DNA from: Serratia ureilytica
GTDB lineage: Bacteria > Pseudomonadota > Gammaproteobacteria > Enterobacterales > Enterobacteriaceae
Direction of reading: 5' to 3'
DNA length: 64,000 nucleotides
Assembly: GCF_013375155.1 (NCBI RefSeq)
Contig: NZ_JABXOF010000013.1
Span: forward strand, 62,001-126,000
Positions 28,385-38,895 of this stretch are shown here, piece by piece. The translations under genes and the position numbers were made by a program. The notes beneath the pieces were generated by a model. It was not told where the DNA came from. It was given only the letters and a program-made list of their open reading frames with translations, and ran no database searches. Position 1 is the stretch's first letter. Each line of letters opens with the position of its first letter.

Positions 28385-29650
28385 TCACACTCCCCGCATC
28401 TCGTCTGACGCCGCCATCACCTGCGCAACGGTGTGGAACGATCCACAGACGATCACAATATCCTGTTTATCAGCATCCTGCATAGCCTGCCGCCAGGCAG
28501 TTTCGACATCATTAAAGCGTCGCGGTTCCGCCAGATGTTGCGCCAGCAGTTCGACGCTGGCGCCGCGCGGGCCGTCGAGCGGTGCGCAGTACCATTCATC
28601 CACCTGCTCGCTCAGGCAGGCCAGCGTACCGGCGATGTCCTTGTCCGACAGCATGCCCACCACCGCGCGCACCTTGCCGCCGTCGCGCGGCAGCTTGGCC
28701 AGACGCCCGGCGAGATAGCCGGCGGCGTGCGGGTTGTGCGCCACATCGAGGATCAGCATCGGCTCCCGCCGCACGATCTGGAAACGCCCCGGCAGCGTCG
28801 CCTGCTGCAGCCCGGTGAAGATCGCGCGCTCGTCGATTTCCAGCGGGGAACAGTTCAGCGCCGCCAGCGCGGTAGCGGCGTTGGCCAGCGGCACGTTCGG
28901 CGTCGGCAGATCGGTCAGCAGCGTGTCGCCGCCCTGCCACTGCCAGCGATCGCCCTGCTCGCTGAAGCTCCAGGCTTCACCGCGGCGATACAGCGGCGCG
29001 CCCAGCGTTTCGGCGACCTGGCGAATGCTGTCCGGCATGTCGGGTTCGCCCACTACCGCCGGCTTGCCGCTGCGGAAAATGCCGGCCTTTTCACGGCCGA
29101 TGCTTTCGCGATCGTTGCCCAGCCAGTCGGTGTGATCGAGCGCGATGCTGGTGATCACCGCCACGCTCGGATCGACGATGTTGGTGGCGTCGAGGCGCCC
29201 GCCCAGGCCGACCTCCAGGATCACCACGTCCAGCCGCGCCTGTTTGAACAGCTGCAGCGCCGACAGGGTGCCGAATTCGAAATAGGTCAACGACGTTTCG
29301 CCGCGGTCGGCTTCAATGGTGGCAAACGAGCGGCTGTGCTCCGCTTCGCTCAGCTCTTCCCCCTGAATGCGCACGCGCTCGGTGTAGCGCACCAGATGCG
29401 GTGAGCTGTAAACGCCGACGCGCAGGCCAGCGGCCAGCAGAATGGCTTCAAGGGTGCGACAGGTCGTGCCTTTGCCGTTAGTGCCGGCAACGGTGAACAC
29501 CGTGGGAGCGGGGGTCAGTAAGTCCAGGTGCGCCGCGACGCGCTGTACGCGCTCGAGGCCGAGTTCGATCGCCTGGCTGTGCAGACGTTCCAGATAGTAA
29601 AGCCACGAGCTCAATGGCGACGTGGCTTGGGGAATTTGGTGGTTTTGCAT
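28385..29650 (-). CDS. folC: Dihydrofolate synthase / folylpolyglutamate synthase FolC
   Basis: Bifunctional Mur-ligase-type enzyme that adds glutamate to dihydropteroate and to folates. It has 421 residues from ATG 29650 (E. coli 422). The ATP loop is TVAGTNGKGTTCRTLEAIL. Further motifs are SSPHLVRYTERVRIQG, EVGLGGRLDATNIV, ALDHTDWLG and DVAHNPHAAGYLA. Two in-frame ATGs upstream (29659, 29677) are possible, but 29650 aligns best with E. coli. It belongs to the accD-folC-dedD run. Confidence 0.94.
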   Translation of the reverse strand: MQNHQIPQATSPLSSWLYYLERLHSQAIELGLERVQRVAAHLDLLTPAPTVFTVAGTNGKGTTCRTLEAILLAAGLRVGVYSSPHLVRYTERVRIQGEELSEAEHSRSFATIEADRGETSLTYFEFGTLSALQLFKQARLDVVILEVGLGGRLDATNIVDPSVAVITSIALDHTDWLGNDRESIGREKAGIFRSGKPAVVGEPDMPDSIRQVAETLGAPLYRRGEAWSFSEQGDRWQWQGGDTLLTDLPTPNVPLANAATALAALNCSPLEIDERAIFTGLQQATLPGRFQIVRREPMLILDVAHNPHAAGYLAGRLAKLPRDGGKVRAVVGMLSDKDIAGTLACLSEQVDEWYCAPLDGPRGASVELLAQHLAEPRRFNDVETAWRQAMQDADKQDIVIVCGSFHTVAQVMAASDEMRGV

Positions 29651-29841
29651 GAGTCCCATCACTGAACTTGGGTTCATTAATCCATCAGGGCACCACCCTC
29701 ACCGCGGTAAAGGCGATGCGCTTCGTCACTGCCGCCCACCTGCAAACCGCAACGTCATAGGCCGCGGCCGGCAGGGAACGGGCATCAGCCGTCACTTAGC
29801 CACAAAGTGGCGGCTGAACCCGGGCGGGATCCGTCTTTGCC

Positions 29842-30750
29842 TCAGGCGTCGGCCTGCTGCTCCGGCTCAATGACCGGCGCGGCCTCATCGAAATGCGGCT
29901 GCGGCTGGTTGGTCAGCTTGGACAGAATGCTCGCCAGCGTTTGGCGCATTTCCGGGCGGCGAACGATCATATCGATCGCGCCTTTTTCGATCAGGAACTC
30001 GCTGCGCTGGAAGCCCGGCGGCAGTTTCTCGCGCACGGTCTGCTCGATCACGCGCGGGCCGGCAAAGCCGATCAGCGCTTTCGGCTCGGCGATGTTGATG
30101 TCGCCCAGCATCGCCAGGCTGGCGGAGACGCCGCCCATGGTCGGGTCGGTCAGCACGGAGATGTACGGCAAGCCGCGCTCCTGCATTTTGGCCAACGCCG
30201 CGCTGGTTTTCGCCATCTGCATCAGCGACATCAGCGCCTCCTGCATGCGCGCGCCGCCGCTGGCGGAGAAGCACACCAGCGGACAGTTGTCCTCCAGCGC
30301 CTGCTCAACCGCACGCACGAAACGCGCGCCAACCACGGAAGACATCGAACCGCCGATGAAGGCGAATTCAAAGGACGCCGCGACGATCGGCATGCCGTAC
30401 AGCGTGCCCTTCATCACCACCAGCGCATCTTTCTCGCCGGTCGCTTTCTGTGCGGCGACCAGACGATCTTTATAGCGCTTGGAATCCTTGAATTTCAGAA
30501 CGTCTTTCGGCTCCAGATCGCTGCCCAGCTCCACTTCGCTGCCTTCATCCAGCAGGGTATGCAGACGCGCGCGCGCGCTCATACGCATATGGTGGTCGCA
30601 CTTCGGACACACTTCCAGATTACGCTCCAGCTCGGCGCGGTAGAGAACCTGGCCGCAGCTGTCGCATTTGGTCCAGACCCCTTCAGGAATGCTCGCCTTA
30701 CGGGTTTGTGTGATATTGCTCTTGTTAAGAATTCGTTCAATCCAGCTCAT
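29842..30750 (-). CDS. accD: Acetyl-CoA carboxylase carboxyltransferase beta subunit AccD
   Basis: With AccA it transfers carboxyl groups from biotin to acetyl-CoA, the first step of fatty acid synthesis. It has 302 residues (E. coli 304). The zinc ribbon uses Cys29, Cys32, Cys48 and Cys51 (TKCDSCGQ and EVCPKCDHH). The crotonase-fold part has [18 protein letters not shown] and [19 protein letters not shown] 30750 ([11 protein letters not shown]) follows GAAAGGTCATCG. Its neighbours dedA and folC match the E. coli order. Confidence 0.97.
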   Translation of the reverse strand: MSWIERILNKSNITQTRKASIPEGVWTKCDSCGQVLYRAELERNLEVCPKCDHHMRMSARARLHTLLDEGSEVELGSDLEPKDVLKFKDSKRYKDRLVAAQKATGEKDALVVMKGTLYGMPIVAASFEFAFIGGSMSSVVGARFVRAVEQALEDNCPLVCFSASGGARMQEALMSLMQMAKTSAALAKMQERGLPYISVLTDPTMGGVSASLAMLGDINIAEPKALIGFAGPRVIEQTVREKLPPGFQRSEFLIEKGAIDMIVRRPEMRQTLASILSKLTNQPQPHFDEAAPVIEPEQQADA

Positions 30751-30982
30751 CGATGACCTTTCTGTTTGAACCTGGCACACGCCAGTCCGCTGTTCATGCT
30801 TTAACAATCCCCCTGAAAACACCCCCAATGAAAAAATGCCCGTTCGCCGCGCGGCAAGCGCGCGACCGAGGCATCGGCTTCAGGGTTGTTCGCAGGAACA
30901 GACCATAATGTCGCTCATTAAACCATATCGGCCCGACGCTGTGGACAAAAAACTGGTCGAACCGACAGGTTGAGCGATGTTT

Positions 30983-31645
30983 TTATTGTTTTTGCTGGCG
31001 GGCGGCGGCGCGCTTGTGGCGCCAAATTTCAATCACGCCCGGCAGAATCGAAACGATGATGATCCCGACGATCAGCAGTTTCAGGTTCTCCTGCACCACC
31101 GGCAGATCGCCGAACAGGTAGCCAGCATAAGTGAAGAGCAGCACCCAAACCAGTGCGCCAATCACGTTGTAGGCGGCGAAGTGGCGATAGGACATATGCC
31201 CCATGCCGGCGACGAACGGCGCAAAAGTACGCACGATCGGCACGAATCGCGCCAGAATAATCGTTTTCCCGCCGTGCTTCTCATAAAACTGATGCGTTTT
31301 ATCCAGGTAGCTGCGGCGGAAGATTTTCGAATTCGGGTTGCTGAACAGCTTCTCGCCGAACAACCGCCCGATAGTGTAGTTCACCGCATCGCCGATGATC
31401 GCCGCCACGGCCATCAACGCCACCATGGTGTGCACGTTCAGATCGTTGGTCGGCAACGCCGCCAGCGCGCCGGCGACGAACAGCAAAGAATCCCCCGGCA
31501 GGAACGGCGTCACCACCAAACCGGTCTCGCAAAACAGGATCAGGAACAGAATAGCGTAGACCCACATGCCGTATTGTGCGACCAGTTCGGCCAGGTGCAC
31601 ATCAATATGCAGAATGAAATCAATAATAAACTTGATGATGTCCAT
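30983..31645 (-). CDS. dedA: DedA family membrane protein
   Basis: A 220-residue inner-membrane protein (E. coli 219). DedA proteins act in lipid-carrier and phospholipid translocation across the membrane. Family motifs are [33 protein letters not shown] and the [19 protein letters not shown] segment with its essential arginines. ATG 31645 is chosen to match the E. coli start; the open frame is ten codons longer. Confidence 0.95.
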   Translation of the reverse strand: MDIIKFIIDFILHIDVHLAELVAQYGMWVYAILFLILFCETGLVVTPFLPGDSLLFVAGALAALPTNDLNVHTMVALMAVAAIIGDAVNYTIGRLFGEKLFSNPNSKIFRRSYLDKTHQFYEKHGGKTIILARFVPIVRTFAPFVAGMGHMSYRHFAAYNVIGALVWVLLFTYAGYLFGDLPVVQENLKLLIVGIIIVSILPGVIEIWRHKRAAARQQKQ

Positions 31646-31723
31646 AAATTCTCTCATTGATACCGGGCGTTTCAATCACCCGGCAGAAGCACAAGGGAGC
31701 GACGCTTTCAGGCGTGCCGGCGT

Positions 31724-32545
31724 TTAATCGTCGGGTAAAAACAGCGGCCCCATCGGCGGCCGCGGGATGCCAAAGTGGTCGGGATAGTCCACGGAAACCA
31801 GATACAGCCCCTCGGCTCGCGCCGTCGCCGCCGCCAGATTGCGATCCTTCAGCGCCAGCAGCTCGGCCATCCAGTTCTCATCCTGATTGCCGCAGCCGAT
31901 CTCCATCAGGCTGCCGACGATGTTGCGAACCATGTGATGCACGAAGGCATTCGCCTTGATATCTACCACAATATATTCGCCGTAGCGCGTAACCTTAACG
32001 TGTTTTACGCAGCGCCACGGGGTGCGCGACTGGCATTGCACCGCGCGAAACGAGGTAAAGTCGTTCTCGCCCAGCAATGCCTGCGCCGCCCGATGCATGC
32101 GGTCCGCGTCCAGCGGGTGATAAAAATGCGTCACCCCCTGTTGCAACACCGCCGGCCGGTAGCGATGGTTGAAAATAATATAGCGGTAACGGCGCGCGGT
32201 GGCGCTGAAACGCGCGTGAAAATCATCGGCGACGGGGCTCACCCAGCGCACCGCGATGTCCGGCGGCAAATGGGTGTTGACGCCCATCGTCCAGGCGGCG
32301 TCCTTGCGGCGCGCGGTGGTTTCGAAGTGCACCACCTGCCCGGTGGCGTGCACCCCGGCGTCGGTGCGCCCGGCGCACAGCACGTTGATCGGCGCATCCG
32401 CCACCTTGCTCAACGCCTGCTCCAGCCGTTCCTGCACGCTGGCCACTTCTTGCTGCCGCTGCCAGCCGTAGTAATGGCTGCCGTCATATTCGATGCCCAG
32501 CGCTACCTTCAGCGTCGGCTGAGCGGGCGAGACCACCTCAGACAT
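31724..32545 (-). CDS. truA: tRNA pseudouridine(38-40) synthase TruA
   Basis: Isomerises uridine to pseudouridine in the tRNA anticodon stem. It has 273 residues (E. coli 270). The catalytic aspartate is Asp62 in [18 protein letters not shown], and the substrate region is [15 protein letters not shown]. The C-terminus KPPMGPLF-type motif appears as [15 protein letters not shown] 32545 overlaps the usg stop (TGATG), so translation is coupled to usg. Confidence 0.96.
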   Translation of the reverse strand: MSEVVSPAQPTLKVALGIEYDGSHYYGWQRQQEVASVQERLEQALSKVADAPINVLCAGRTDAGVHATGQVVHFETTARRKDAAWTMGVNTHLPPDIAVRWVSPVADDFHARFSATARRYRYIIFNHRYRPAVLQQGVTHFYHPLDADRMHRAAQALLGENDFTSFRAVQCQSRTPWRCVKHVKVTRYGEYIVVDIKANAFVHHMVRNIVGSLMEIGCGNQDENWMAELLALKDRNLAAATARAEGLYLVSVDYPDHFGIPRPPMGPLFLPDD

Positions 32546-33555
32546 CAGTACATCTGCTCCTGCACCAGACGCTCGGCGGTTTCGATCGCCATCAACGCGC
32601 CGCCGAAGCGGACGTTGTCCGCCACCGTCCAGAACTGCAACAGCTCGGGGATGCCGTAATCGTTGCGCAGACACCCGATACTGAGCGCATCGCTGCCGGA
32701 AGCTTCGGTGACCTGAGTCGGGTAATCATCCTCTTCACTCAGTTGAACGTCTTCGACCTCTTCAAGCTCGCTGCGCGCCTCTTCGGCGGACAGCGGACGC
32801 AGCGCTTCCAGATGCACGACCTGGGCGTGGCCATAAAACACCGGCGACTGGATGCAGCTCACCGAAATCGGCAACCCTTCGTCCTGCAGCACCTTGCGCA
32901 CCTGATCGACGATCAGGCGCTCTTCGCGCACGCTGCCCTGCTCGTCGGCGACAAGCGGCAGCATATTAAACGCCAGCTGTTTAGTGAAAACGCCTTCTTC
33001 GGCCGGGATGCCGTTCAACAGCCGCGCGCTCTGGCCGGCCAGATCGTCCACCGCCGCCTTGCCACGCGAGGATACCGACATCAGCGTCGTGACGTGCAGG
33101 CGCGACAGCCCCGCCTGTTCGGTCAGCGGTTTGATCGCCGTCAGCAGTTGGCTGACCATGCTGTCGGCCACCGCGACGATGTTGCGGTTGCGGTAATCCG
33201 CCAGCACCTGCGGGTTAACGCCAGGCACCACCAGCGGCACATCCGGTTCCATGGCGAACAGGCCGCTAGTGTCGATCACCAGACAGCCCATGTTGCCGGC
33301 CTCTTCGGCATAGCGCGCTGAAGCGTCGCTGCCGGCGACGAAGAAGGCCAGCTGCGCCTGCGACCAATCGAACTCTTCGGCGTTTTGCACCAGAAGAGAC
33401 TTGCCGTTGAAGCGCACATTGGCGCCCGCGCTGCGTTCGCTTGCCAGAGGATAGAGCTCACCCACCGGGAACTGGCGTTCCTGCAACAATTCCAGCAACG
33501 CTTCACCTACCGCGCCAGTGGCGCCGAGCAGCGCGATATTCCAGCCGTCAGACAT
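32545..33555 (-). CDS. usg: Usg, aspartate-semialdehyde dehydrogenase-like protein
   Basis: A 336-residue homologue of aspartate-semialdehyde dehydrogenase (E. coli Usg 337). The NADP loop [19 protein letters not shown] is intact. At the position where true dehydrogenases carry the catalytic cysteine (NPNCST), this sequence has [10 protein letters not shown], so it is unlikely to have the classical activity. Its role is unknown. ATG 33555 follows CTGGAGAAAACCCA. It lies between pdxB and truA, exactly as in E. coli. Confidence 0.93.
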   Translation of the reverse strand: MSDGWNIALLGATGAVGEALLELLQERQFPVGELYPLASERSAGANVRFNGKSLLVQNAEEFDWSQAQLAFFVAGSDASARYAEEAGNMGCLVIDTSGLFAMEPDVPLVVPGVNPQVLADYRNRNIVAVADSMVSQLLTAIKPLTEQAGLSRLHVTTLMSVSSRGKAAVDDLAGQSARLLNGIPAEEGVFTKQLAFNMLPLVADEQGSVREERLIVDQVRKVLQDEGLPISVSCIQSPVFYGHAQVVHLEALRPLSAEEARSELEEVEDVQLSEEDDYPTQVTEASGSDALSIGCLRNDYGIPELLQFWTVADNVRFGGALMAIETAERLVQEQMY

Positions 33556-33665
33556 TGGGTTTTCTCCAGAGTATTTCATTCATAAAAGCAGACGGGCAGT
33601 GCAGTCACCGCCCGATAATCTTTGCCGCTCACTGTAGCGGCGTTGGCTTAAGACAACCTTACGCG

Positions 33666-34787
33666 CTACGCGATGCTGAAGCCCAACTTGCCGAGCAGCT
33701 CGGCGCTGGCGCTGTCATCGCATTGCACGGCCAGCGAAGACCACTCGCGGCGTTCCTGGTAGTGCTTGCGCAGGCGATCGAACTCGCCCGGTTGCCCGGC
33801 GACTTTGCGCAGCGGCGCATCATCGCGGCGCACATCATACACCAAGTGCATCAATCGTTTTAACCGCGCTTCATCCAGCGGGCCGTTGAGACGGATCTGG
33901 CTGAACTCCGGCACCGGCAGCAGCGAGGCCAGCGCCACCTGTTGCGGCTGCCCCAGATGGCGGCTGAACGCTTCGAACACCTGGGTGGTGCCGCGCGCCT
34001 TGCCTTCCAGCGTATACCCGGCGATGTGCGCGGTGCCGATATCCACCCGCGCCAACAGCGGCAAGGCGAGATCCGGCTCCGGTTCCCACACGTCCAGCAC
34101 CGTGCTCAGCTTTTTGCCTTTTTCCAGCGCCTGCAGCAACGCGGCGTTATCCACCACCGGCCCACGGCAGGCGTTGATCAGAATGCGATTGTCCGGCAAC
34201 GCCGCCAGCAGCTCGGCGTCCGCCAGGTGCAATGAATGATACGGGCCGGATTTATTCAGCGGCGTATGGAAGGTCAGCACGTCGGCCTCGGCCACCAATT
34301 TCTCCAGTGGCCAGAATTCCCCGGCGTCGCCGCGATCGGCGCGCGGTGGATCGCACAGTAGCGTGCGCACGCCCAGCGCTTTGAGGCGCGCGTCCAGACG
34401 CGAACCGACGTTGCCCACGCCGACGATGCCGACGGTTTTATCCCGCAATTGGAAGCCATCGCGCTCGGCCAGCAGCATCAATGCGGAGAACACATACTCG
34501 ACCACCGCGATGGCGTTGCAGCCCGGCGCGGCGGAAAACCCGATGCCCTGCCGTTGCAGCCAGGCGTCATCGACGTGATCGGTGCCGGCGGTAGCGGTGC
34601 CGACAAAGCCGATGCGGCTGCCGGCCAACAAGGCTTCATTGACCTTGGTGACCGAACGCACCATCAGCGCGTCGGCATCCGCCAGCGCCTCAAGCGGGAT
34701 CGGACGCCCCGGCACCGCCCGCACGTCGCCCAGGCGGCTGAACAGCTCGGCCGCATACGGCATATTTTCATCAACCAGAATTTTCAC
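33666..34787 (-). CDS. pdxB: Erythronate-4-phosphate dehydrogenase PdxB
   Basis: Second step of the DXP-dependent pyridoxal phosphate pathway. It has 373 residues (E. coli 378). Features of the D-2-hydroxyacid dehydrogenase family are the N-terminal [20 protein letters not shown] loop [31 protein letters not shown] and NACRGPVVD, plus a C-terminal dimerisation domain specific to PdxB. It starts the minus-strand run pdxB-usg-truA-dedA-accD. In E. coli flk lies next upstream; here accessory genes do. Confidence 0.96.
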   Translation of the reverse strand: MKILVDENMPYAAELFSRLGDVRAVPGRPIPLEALADADALMVRSVTKVNEALLAGSRIGFVGTATAGTDHVDDAWLQRQGIGFSAAPGCNAIAVVEYVFSALMLLAERDGFQLRDKTVGIVGVGNVGSRLDARLKALGVRTLLCDPPRADRGDAGEFWPLEKLVAEADVLTFHTPLNKSGPYHSLHLADAELLAALPDNRILINACRGPVVDNAALLQALEKGKKLSTVLDVWEPEPDLALPLLARVDIGTAHIAGYTLEGKARGTTQVFEAFSRHLGQPQQVALASLLPVPEFSQIRLNGPLDEARLKRLMHLVYDVRRDDAPLRKVAGQPGEFDRLRKHYQERREWSSLAVQCDDSASAELLGKLGFSIA

Positions 34788-34840
34788 TGCGTTCTCCGAC
34801 GGTTTACGGCTATTTGTCTGCGAAATAGTGTGCCACTGAA

Positions 34841-35614
34841 TCAGGCACGGCGAAAGCGCTCAGGGGTGGTGCCGGCGATCTGCTGGAACATGACGATAAA
34901 GGCCGACGCGGAGCTGTAACCGACCTCCAGCGCCACGTCCTGCACGGTTTTGCCCTGTTCGAGCAGCGACACGGCGTGCAGGAACCGCAGGCGCTGGCGC
35001 CATTCGCTGAACGGCATGCCCAAATCCTGCTGGCAGCGGCGAGACAGCGTGCGCTCGGTGGTGTATACCCGCTTCGCCCACGTCGCCAGCGAAGTGTTGT
35101 CCGCCGGGCAATGTTCCAGCGCTTCCAGCACCGGCGCCAAAAACTTGTCGTCCGACGACGGCAGATAGGTTTGCTGGCGCGGCGACAGATGCAGTTGGTC
35201 GATCAGCACCTGGCAGAGGCGCAAATCCGCCTCCGCCTGCGGAATGTACTGTTTACGCGCATAGAAATCCTCGGCGATGGCGCGAAAGATCGGCGTCACA
35301 TTGACCAGGCAAGGATCGGCCGGCATGCCGGCGCACAGCGCCGGCGCGATGTCCACCATGCGGCACTGCGCCAGCCGCTGGTTGTAACAGGAGTGTTCGA
35401 TGCCCGCCGGCGTCCACAGCACGTACTCCGGCGGCGCCAGAAAGCGCTGCCCGCCGATGCGCAGCACCATCACCCCGGCTTTGACCCACATCAATTGGCC
35501 CCAGGTATGGCTGTGCGGCTGGAATTCGGTGCGGACGTTGAACTCCTCGCAACGAAACTGCACCGGGTTTGGCGCCGGGATCAGCGACTCGGGGAAATGG
35601 CGGATTTCTGGCAT
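34841..35614 (-). CDS. AraC-family regulator (cupin N-terminal domain)
   Basis: A 257-residue regulator. The N-terminal cupin has [19 protein letters not shown], and the C-terminal DNA-binding domain (about residues 160-257) has two helix-turn-helix units: [20 protein letters not shown] and [20 protein letters not shown]. The layout is close to E. coli NimR (YeaM). It is divergent from a DMT-family exporter gene 117 bases away, so it most likely controls that exporter. The inducer is unknown. Confidence 0.87.
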   Translation of the reverse strand: MPEIRHFPESLIPAPNPVQFRCEEFNVRTEFQPHSHTWGQLMWVKAGVMVLRIGGQRFLAPPEYVLWTPAGIEHSCYNQRLAQCRMVDIAPALCAGMPADPCLVNVTPIFRAIAEDFYARKQYIPQAEADLRLCQVLIDQLHLSPRQQTYLPSSDDKFLAPVLEALEHCPADNTSLATWAKRVYTTERTLSRRCQQDLGMPFSEWRQRLRFLHAVSLLEQGKTVQDVALEVGYSSASAFIVMFQQIAGTTPERFRRA

Positions 35615-35731
35615 GGTTTCGTCTCGTGATTTGTCTTATTTACGCCGATTTTTGTCTGAATATCGTTATATATGATAAACCGGACACGCGTAGACTAGCC
35701 AGCATGTTGGACGCTATTGAGAATAATTGTC

Positions 35732-36652
35732 ATGAATATGCTTTTCCCCCTGCTGGCCGTGCTGATTTGGTCGATTAACGCCGTCGTCAGCAAACTCTCC
35801 GCCACCGCCATCGATCCGGCAGCCATCTCGCTCTACCGCTGGCTGCTGGCGCTGATCGCCCTGACGCCGTTTGTGCTGCCGGGCGTGCTTCGCAACTGGG
35901 CGCAGGTGCGCGCCAACTGGTGGAAGCTGATGATCCTCGGCTTGCTCGGCATGGTGCTGTATCAAAGCCTGGCCTATTACGCGGCGCACAGCGTCAGCGC
36001 GCTGTTTATGGGCATCATCGTGTCGCTGATCCCACTGCTGACCATCCTGATCAGCATCGTACTGCTGCGCATTGCGCCGACCGTCGGCGTGCTGCTCGGC
36101 AGCATTCTCTCCTTCTGCGGTTTGATCTGGCTGGTCAGCGGCGGTCAGCCCGGCGCGCTGTTGCAGCACGGTATCGGCAAAGGGGAATTGATGATGCTGC
36201 TCGCCACCGCCTCTTACGCGCTGTATGGCGTGTTGACCAAACGCTGGGCCATCGCGCTGCCGAACTGGCAATCGCTCTACGTGCAGATCCTGTTCGGCGT
36301 GCTGTTGCTGCTGCCGAATTTCCTGATGGCGCAGGATGTTGGCTTGAACGGCCATAACCTGCCGCTGGTGCTGTTCGCCGGCATTCCGGCCTCGATCATC
36401 GCGCCGTACCTGTGGATCCAGGGCGTCCTGCGCCTGGGCGCCAACACCACCTCGATCTTCATGAACCTGGCGCCGGTGTTTACCGCCGCTATCGCAGTGC
36501 TGTTCCTGCATGAGCAATTGCACGGTTACCATCTGATCGGCGGCGGCATCACCCTGCTGGGCGTGATCCTGTCGCAGCGGCTGCGCACGCCGCTGACGCG
36601 TAAAGCCAAAGCCCCGGCGGCAGGCGCAGATTCCTGCAAAGAACAGGCCTAA
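35732..36652 (+). CDS. DMT-superfamily (EamA) transporter
   Basis: A 306-residue membrane protein with ten hydrophobic segments in two EamA repeats; it begins MNMLFPLLAVLIWSINAVVS and includes RWLLALIALTPFVLPG and ASIIAPYLWIQGVLRLG. Such carriers export amino acids or related metabolites; the substrate is not readable from sequence. ATG 35732 gives a compact start, with five extra codons possible. It is divergent from the AraC gene. Its stop shares the 4-base CTAA with the stop of the convergent tctE. Confidence 0.88.
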   Translation: MNMLFPLLAVLIWSINAVVSKLSATAIDPAAISLYRWLLALIALTPFVLPGVLRNWAQVRANWWKLMILGLLGMVLYQSLAYYAAHSVSALFMGIIVSLIPLLTILISIVLLRIAPTVGVLLGSILSFCGLIWLVSGGQPGALLQHGIGKGELMMLLATASYALYGVLTKRWAIALPNWQSLYVQILFGVLLLLPNFLMAQDVGLNGHNLPLVLFAGIPASIIAPYLWIQGVLRLGANTTSIFMNLAPVFTAAIAVLFLHEQLHGYHLIGGGITLLGVILSQRLRTPLTRKAKAPAAGADSCKEQA

Positions 36653-38067
36653 GCCAGCAACCTGAAACGCACCCGCACCAACAGGCCGCCCAGCGCGGCG
36701 GAGCTCAACAGCTCCGGGCGGGTGCCGTGATACGCGGTGATGTCCTTCACCAACGCCAATCCCAAACCGGCGCCCGGCTGATCGCCCACGTTGTCCAAAC
36801 GATGAAACGGCTGCAGCGCCAACGCCTTGTCCTGCAAGGCGATGCCCGGGCCGCTGTCTTCTATCTCCAGCACCCCTTCCCCCGTAGCCTTGTCCCGCGT
36901 AAGGCGGGCGGTCACCACGCCCTGACGCGGCGTGTATTTCAGCGCGTTGTCCAGCAGATTGGCACACAGCTCGGCCAACAGCAGCGGCTCCCCCGCGACC
37001 TGACATGCCGCTTCACCCTCGAAACCGAGATCGATCTGTTTGCTGCGCGCCTGCGGCAAGCGAGAGAAACAGGCGTCGCGCAGCACCTGCGCCAAATTGA
37101 CCGGCTGCAGCTTCCGATCGGCGCTGTGCTCGCTGGCTTTCAGGCGCGAGAGGTGCAGCAGACGGTCGGTGAGCGCCACGGTGTTATCCAGCGTCGCGCT
37201 CATCGCCTGCAGACTTTCGCGCCACTGCTGCGGCCGATCGCTGGCCAGCGCCACCCCGACCTGGGTCTTCAGCACCGCCAGCGGGGTGCGCAGCTGGTGA
37301 GAGGCGTCGGCGCTGAAGCGTTCCTGACGCGCCACCATCAGCCGCAGCCGTTCGATGTAACGATTAAAGGCCACCAGCAGCGGCTGCATCTCCGACCAGG
37401 GAAGAACCCGCGGCAAAGGCGTCAGTTCGCCCGGATCGCGCCGCAGCATGATGCCGGAGAGTTTACGCATCGGCTTCAACACCCGCTTGAGCAGCGCGAA
37501 CGCCAGGATCAGGGTCAACACCACCACCGTGCCCTGGCTCAACAGCGCCGCGATCATCATCTGCCGCGCCAGGTAACGACGCGATTCCAGGGTTTCCGCC
37601 ACCAGAATGGTCGCCATGCCGCTCACGCCCGACTCGTTGACCGGTTGAAACAGCGCCGCCACACGGATCGGCCGGCCGAGGTATTCCGCATCGTAGAAAT
37701 GCACCAATGCCGGATAGAGGGTGGAGCGTGGAATGTGGGGCGGCAACGACGGCAAGTCGTCATAGCCCGAGATGCTTTTCCCCTGCGGCGAGATCACCTC
37801 GTAATAGAGCTGATCGTTCATGTTGCGCTCGAAGCTGTCGAGCACCACATAAGGCACATCGACCGCCAGCTTGCCTTCGCGCACCACCAGCCGCTCCGCC
37901 ACGGTGCGCGCCGACGCCAGCAGCGTGCGGTCGTAGGCCAGGGTGGCGGCGCTCATGGCGCTGAAGTAGTGGGTGTAGATAGAGATGCCGCCCAGCGCCA
38001 GCAGCGGCAGGCCAAAAAACAGCAGCAGTTGATAAAACAGCGAACGCGGCGCGTTAAACCACCGCAT
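36649..38067 (-). CDS. tctE: Sensor histidine kinase TctE
   Basis: Membrane kinase of 472 residues. Segments at about 10-30 and 170-195 flank a periplasmic sensor domain. After a HAMP-like linker comes the dimerisation helix with His257 in FSADASHQLRTPLAVL, then ATPase boxes LLDNALKYTP, EIEDSGPGIA and GAGLGLALVKDI. It pairs with TctD and probably senses citrate-type acids. ATG 38067 overlaps the tctD stop by 14 bases. A longer open frame runs antisense-like through tctD and is rejected. Confidence 0.92.
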   Translation of the reverse strand: MRWFNAPRSLFYQLLLFFGLPLLALGGISIYTHYFSAMSAATLAYDRTLLASARTVAERLVVREGKLAVDVPYVVLDSFERNMNDQLYYEVISPQGKSISGYDDLPSLPPHIPRSTLYPALVHFYDAEYLGRPIRVAALFQPVNESGVSGMATILVAETLESRRYLARQMMIAALLSQGTVVVLTLILAFALLKRVLKPMRKLSGIMLRRDPGELTPLPRVLPWSEMQPLLVAFNRYIERLRLMVARQERFSADASHQLRTPLAVLKTQVGVALASDRPQQWRESLQAMSATLDNTVALTDRLLHLSRLKASEHSADRKLQPVNLAQVLRDACFSRLPQARSKQIDLGFEGEAACQVAGEPLLLAELCANLLDNALKYTPRQGVVTARLTRDKATGEGVLEIEDSGPGIALQDKALALQPFHRLDNVGDQPGAGLGLALVKDITAYHGTRPELLSSAALGGLLVRVRFRLLA

Positions 38068-38728
38068 TGCACAGTTCCAGGCTGTAGCCCAGACCGCGCA
38101 GCGTGACGATCGCCACGTCGCTGCCCTGCAGCTTTTTCCGCAAACGGTGTACGTAAAGCTCGATGCTCTCTGGATTGGCCTCGTCAGACAGCGTAAACAC
38201 CTGCTCAAACAGCTGCTGCTTGGCCACCGGGCGGCCGCGCCGGTGCATCAGCGCGGTCAGCACCGCCAGCTCGCGCGGCGTCAGCGCCAGCGGTTTGCTC
38301 TCCAGCAGGAAATAACCTTCGTCATGATAGGTCAACGCGCCGTATTGCAACGCCGGCTGCGCGGCGCCGACACTGCGGCGCAGCAACGCCCGAATGCGCG
38401 CCTCCAGCTCGTCCAGTTCGAACGGTTTGGTCAGGTAGTCGTCCGCCCCCAGATTCAGGCCTTTCACCCGGTCGGTCACGTCGGTGCGCGCCGTCAGCAA
38501 CAGCACCGGCAGATCCTGCCCGCGCTTGCGCAAGCGCGCCAGCAAATCGAGACCGTTCAGACGCGGCAACGCCACATCCAGCACCGCCAGCGCATAGCGT
38601 TCATTAAGCAACAGGTGGTCGGCGGCCACGCCGTCCGGCGCGACGTCGACGGCAAATCCGGCGCCGGTCAGCGCCTTTTGCAACCAGTGAGACAGCTCGG
38701 GGTGATCTTCAACCAATAACAGTCGCAT
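38054..38728 (-). CDS. tctD: Response regulator TctD (OmpR family)
   Basis: A 224-residue regulator, the same length as Salmonella TctD. The receiver has acidic residues in LLVEDHPE, phospho-acceptor Asp51 in LAVLDVALPRLNG, and the lysine in DDYLTKPFEL. The winged helix includes LTPRELAVLTALM and NPESIELYVHRLRKKLQ. It likely activates tctCBA, whose promoter carries a tandem repeat of 11-base period typical for OmpR-family binding. It is cotranscribed with tctE. Confidence 0.94.
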   Translation of the reverse strand: MRLLLVEDHPELSHWLQKALTGAGFAVDVAPDGVAADHLLLNERYALAVLDVALPRLNGLDLLARLRKRGQDLPVLLLTARTDVTDRVKGLNLGADDYLTKPFELDELEARIRALLRRSVGAAQPALQYGALTYHDEGYFLLESKPLALTPRELAVLTALMHRRGRPVAKQQLFEQVFTLSDEANPESIELYVHRLRKKLQGSDVAIVTLRGLGYSLELCNAVV

Positions 38729-38895
38729 GTTCCCATTCCATTGATTTACCTGAACAACCAGACATCGATGCGGCGTCTGTTAACAGGTCGATAACAGAGA
38801 ATGGCATGGAAAATAAGGGGATAAAAGAGCGCCGCGCCGCCAGTTTTGGGAGCTGGCACACAATTATGCGTACTGGGGCGCGCTCGTGTGACGCC

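Noticed and set aside
36727-38106. Plus-strand ORF (459 codons) opposite tctE
   Set aside because: Arg/His/Gln-rich shadow frame; tctE has clear kinase motifs on the other strand.
38068-38208. Extended N-terminus of TctE inside tctD
   Set aside because: The additional 47 residues are tctD codons in another frame and have no membrane or sensor features; ATG 38067 is the proper start.
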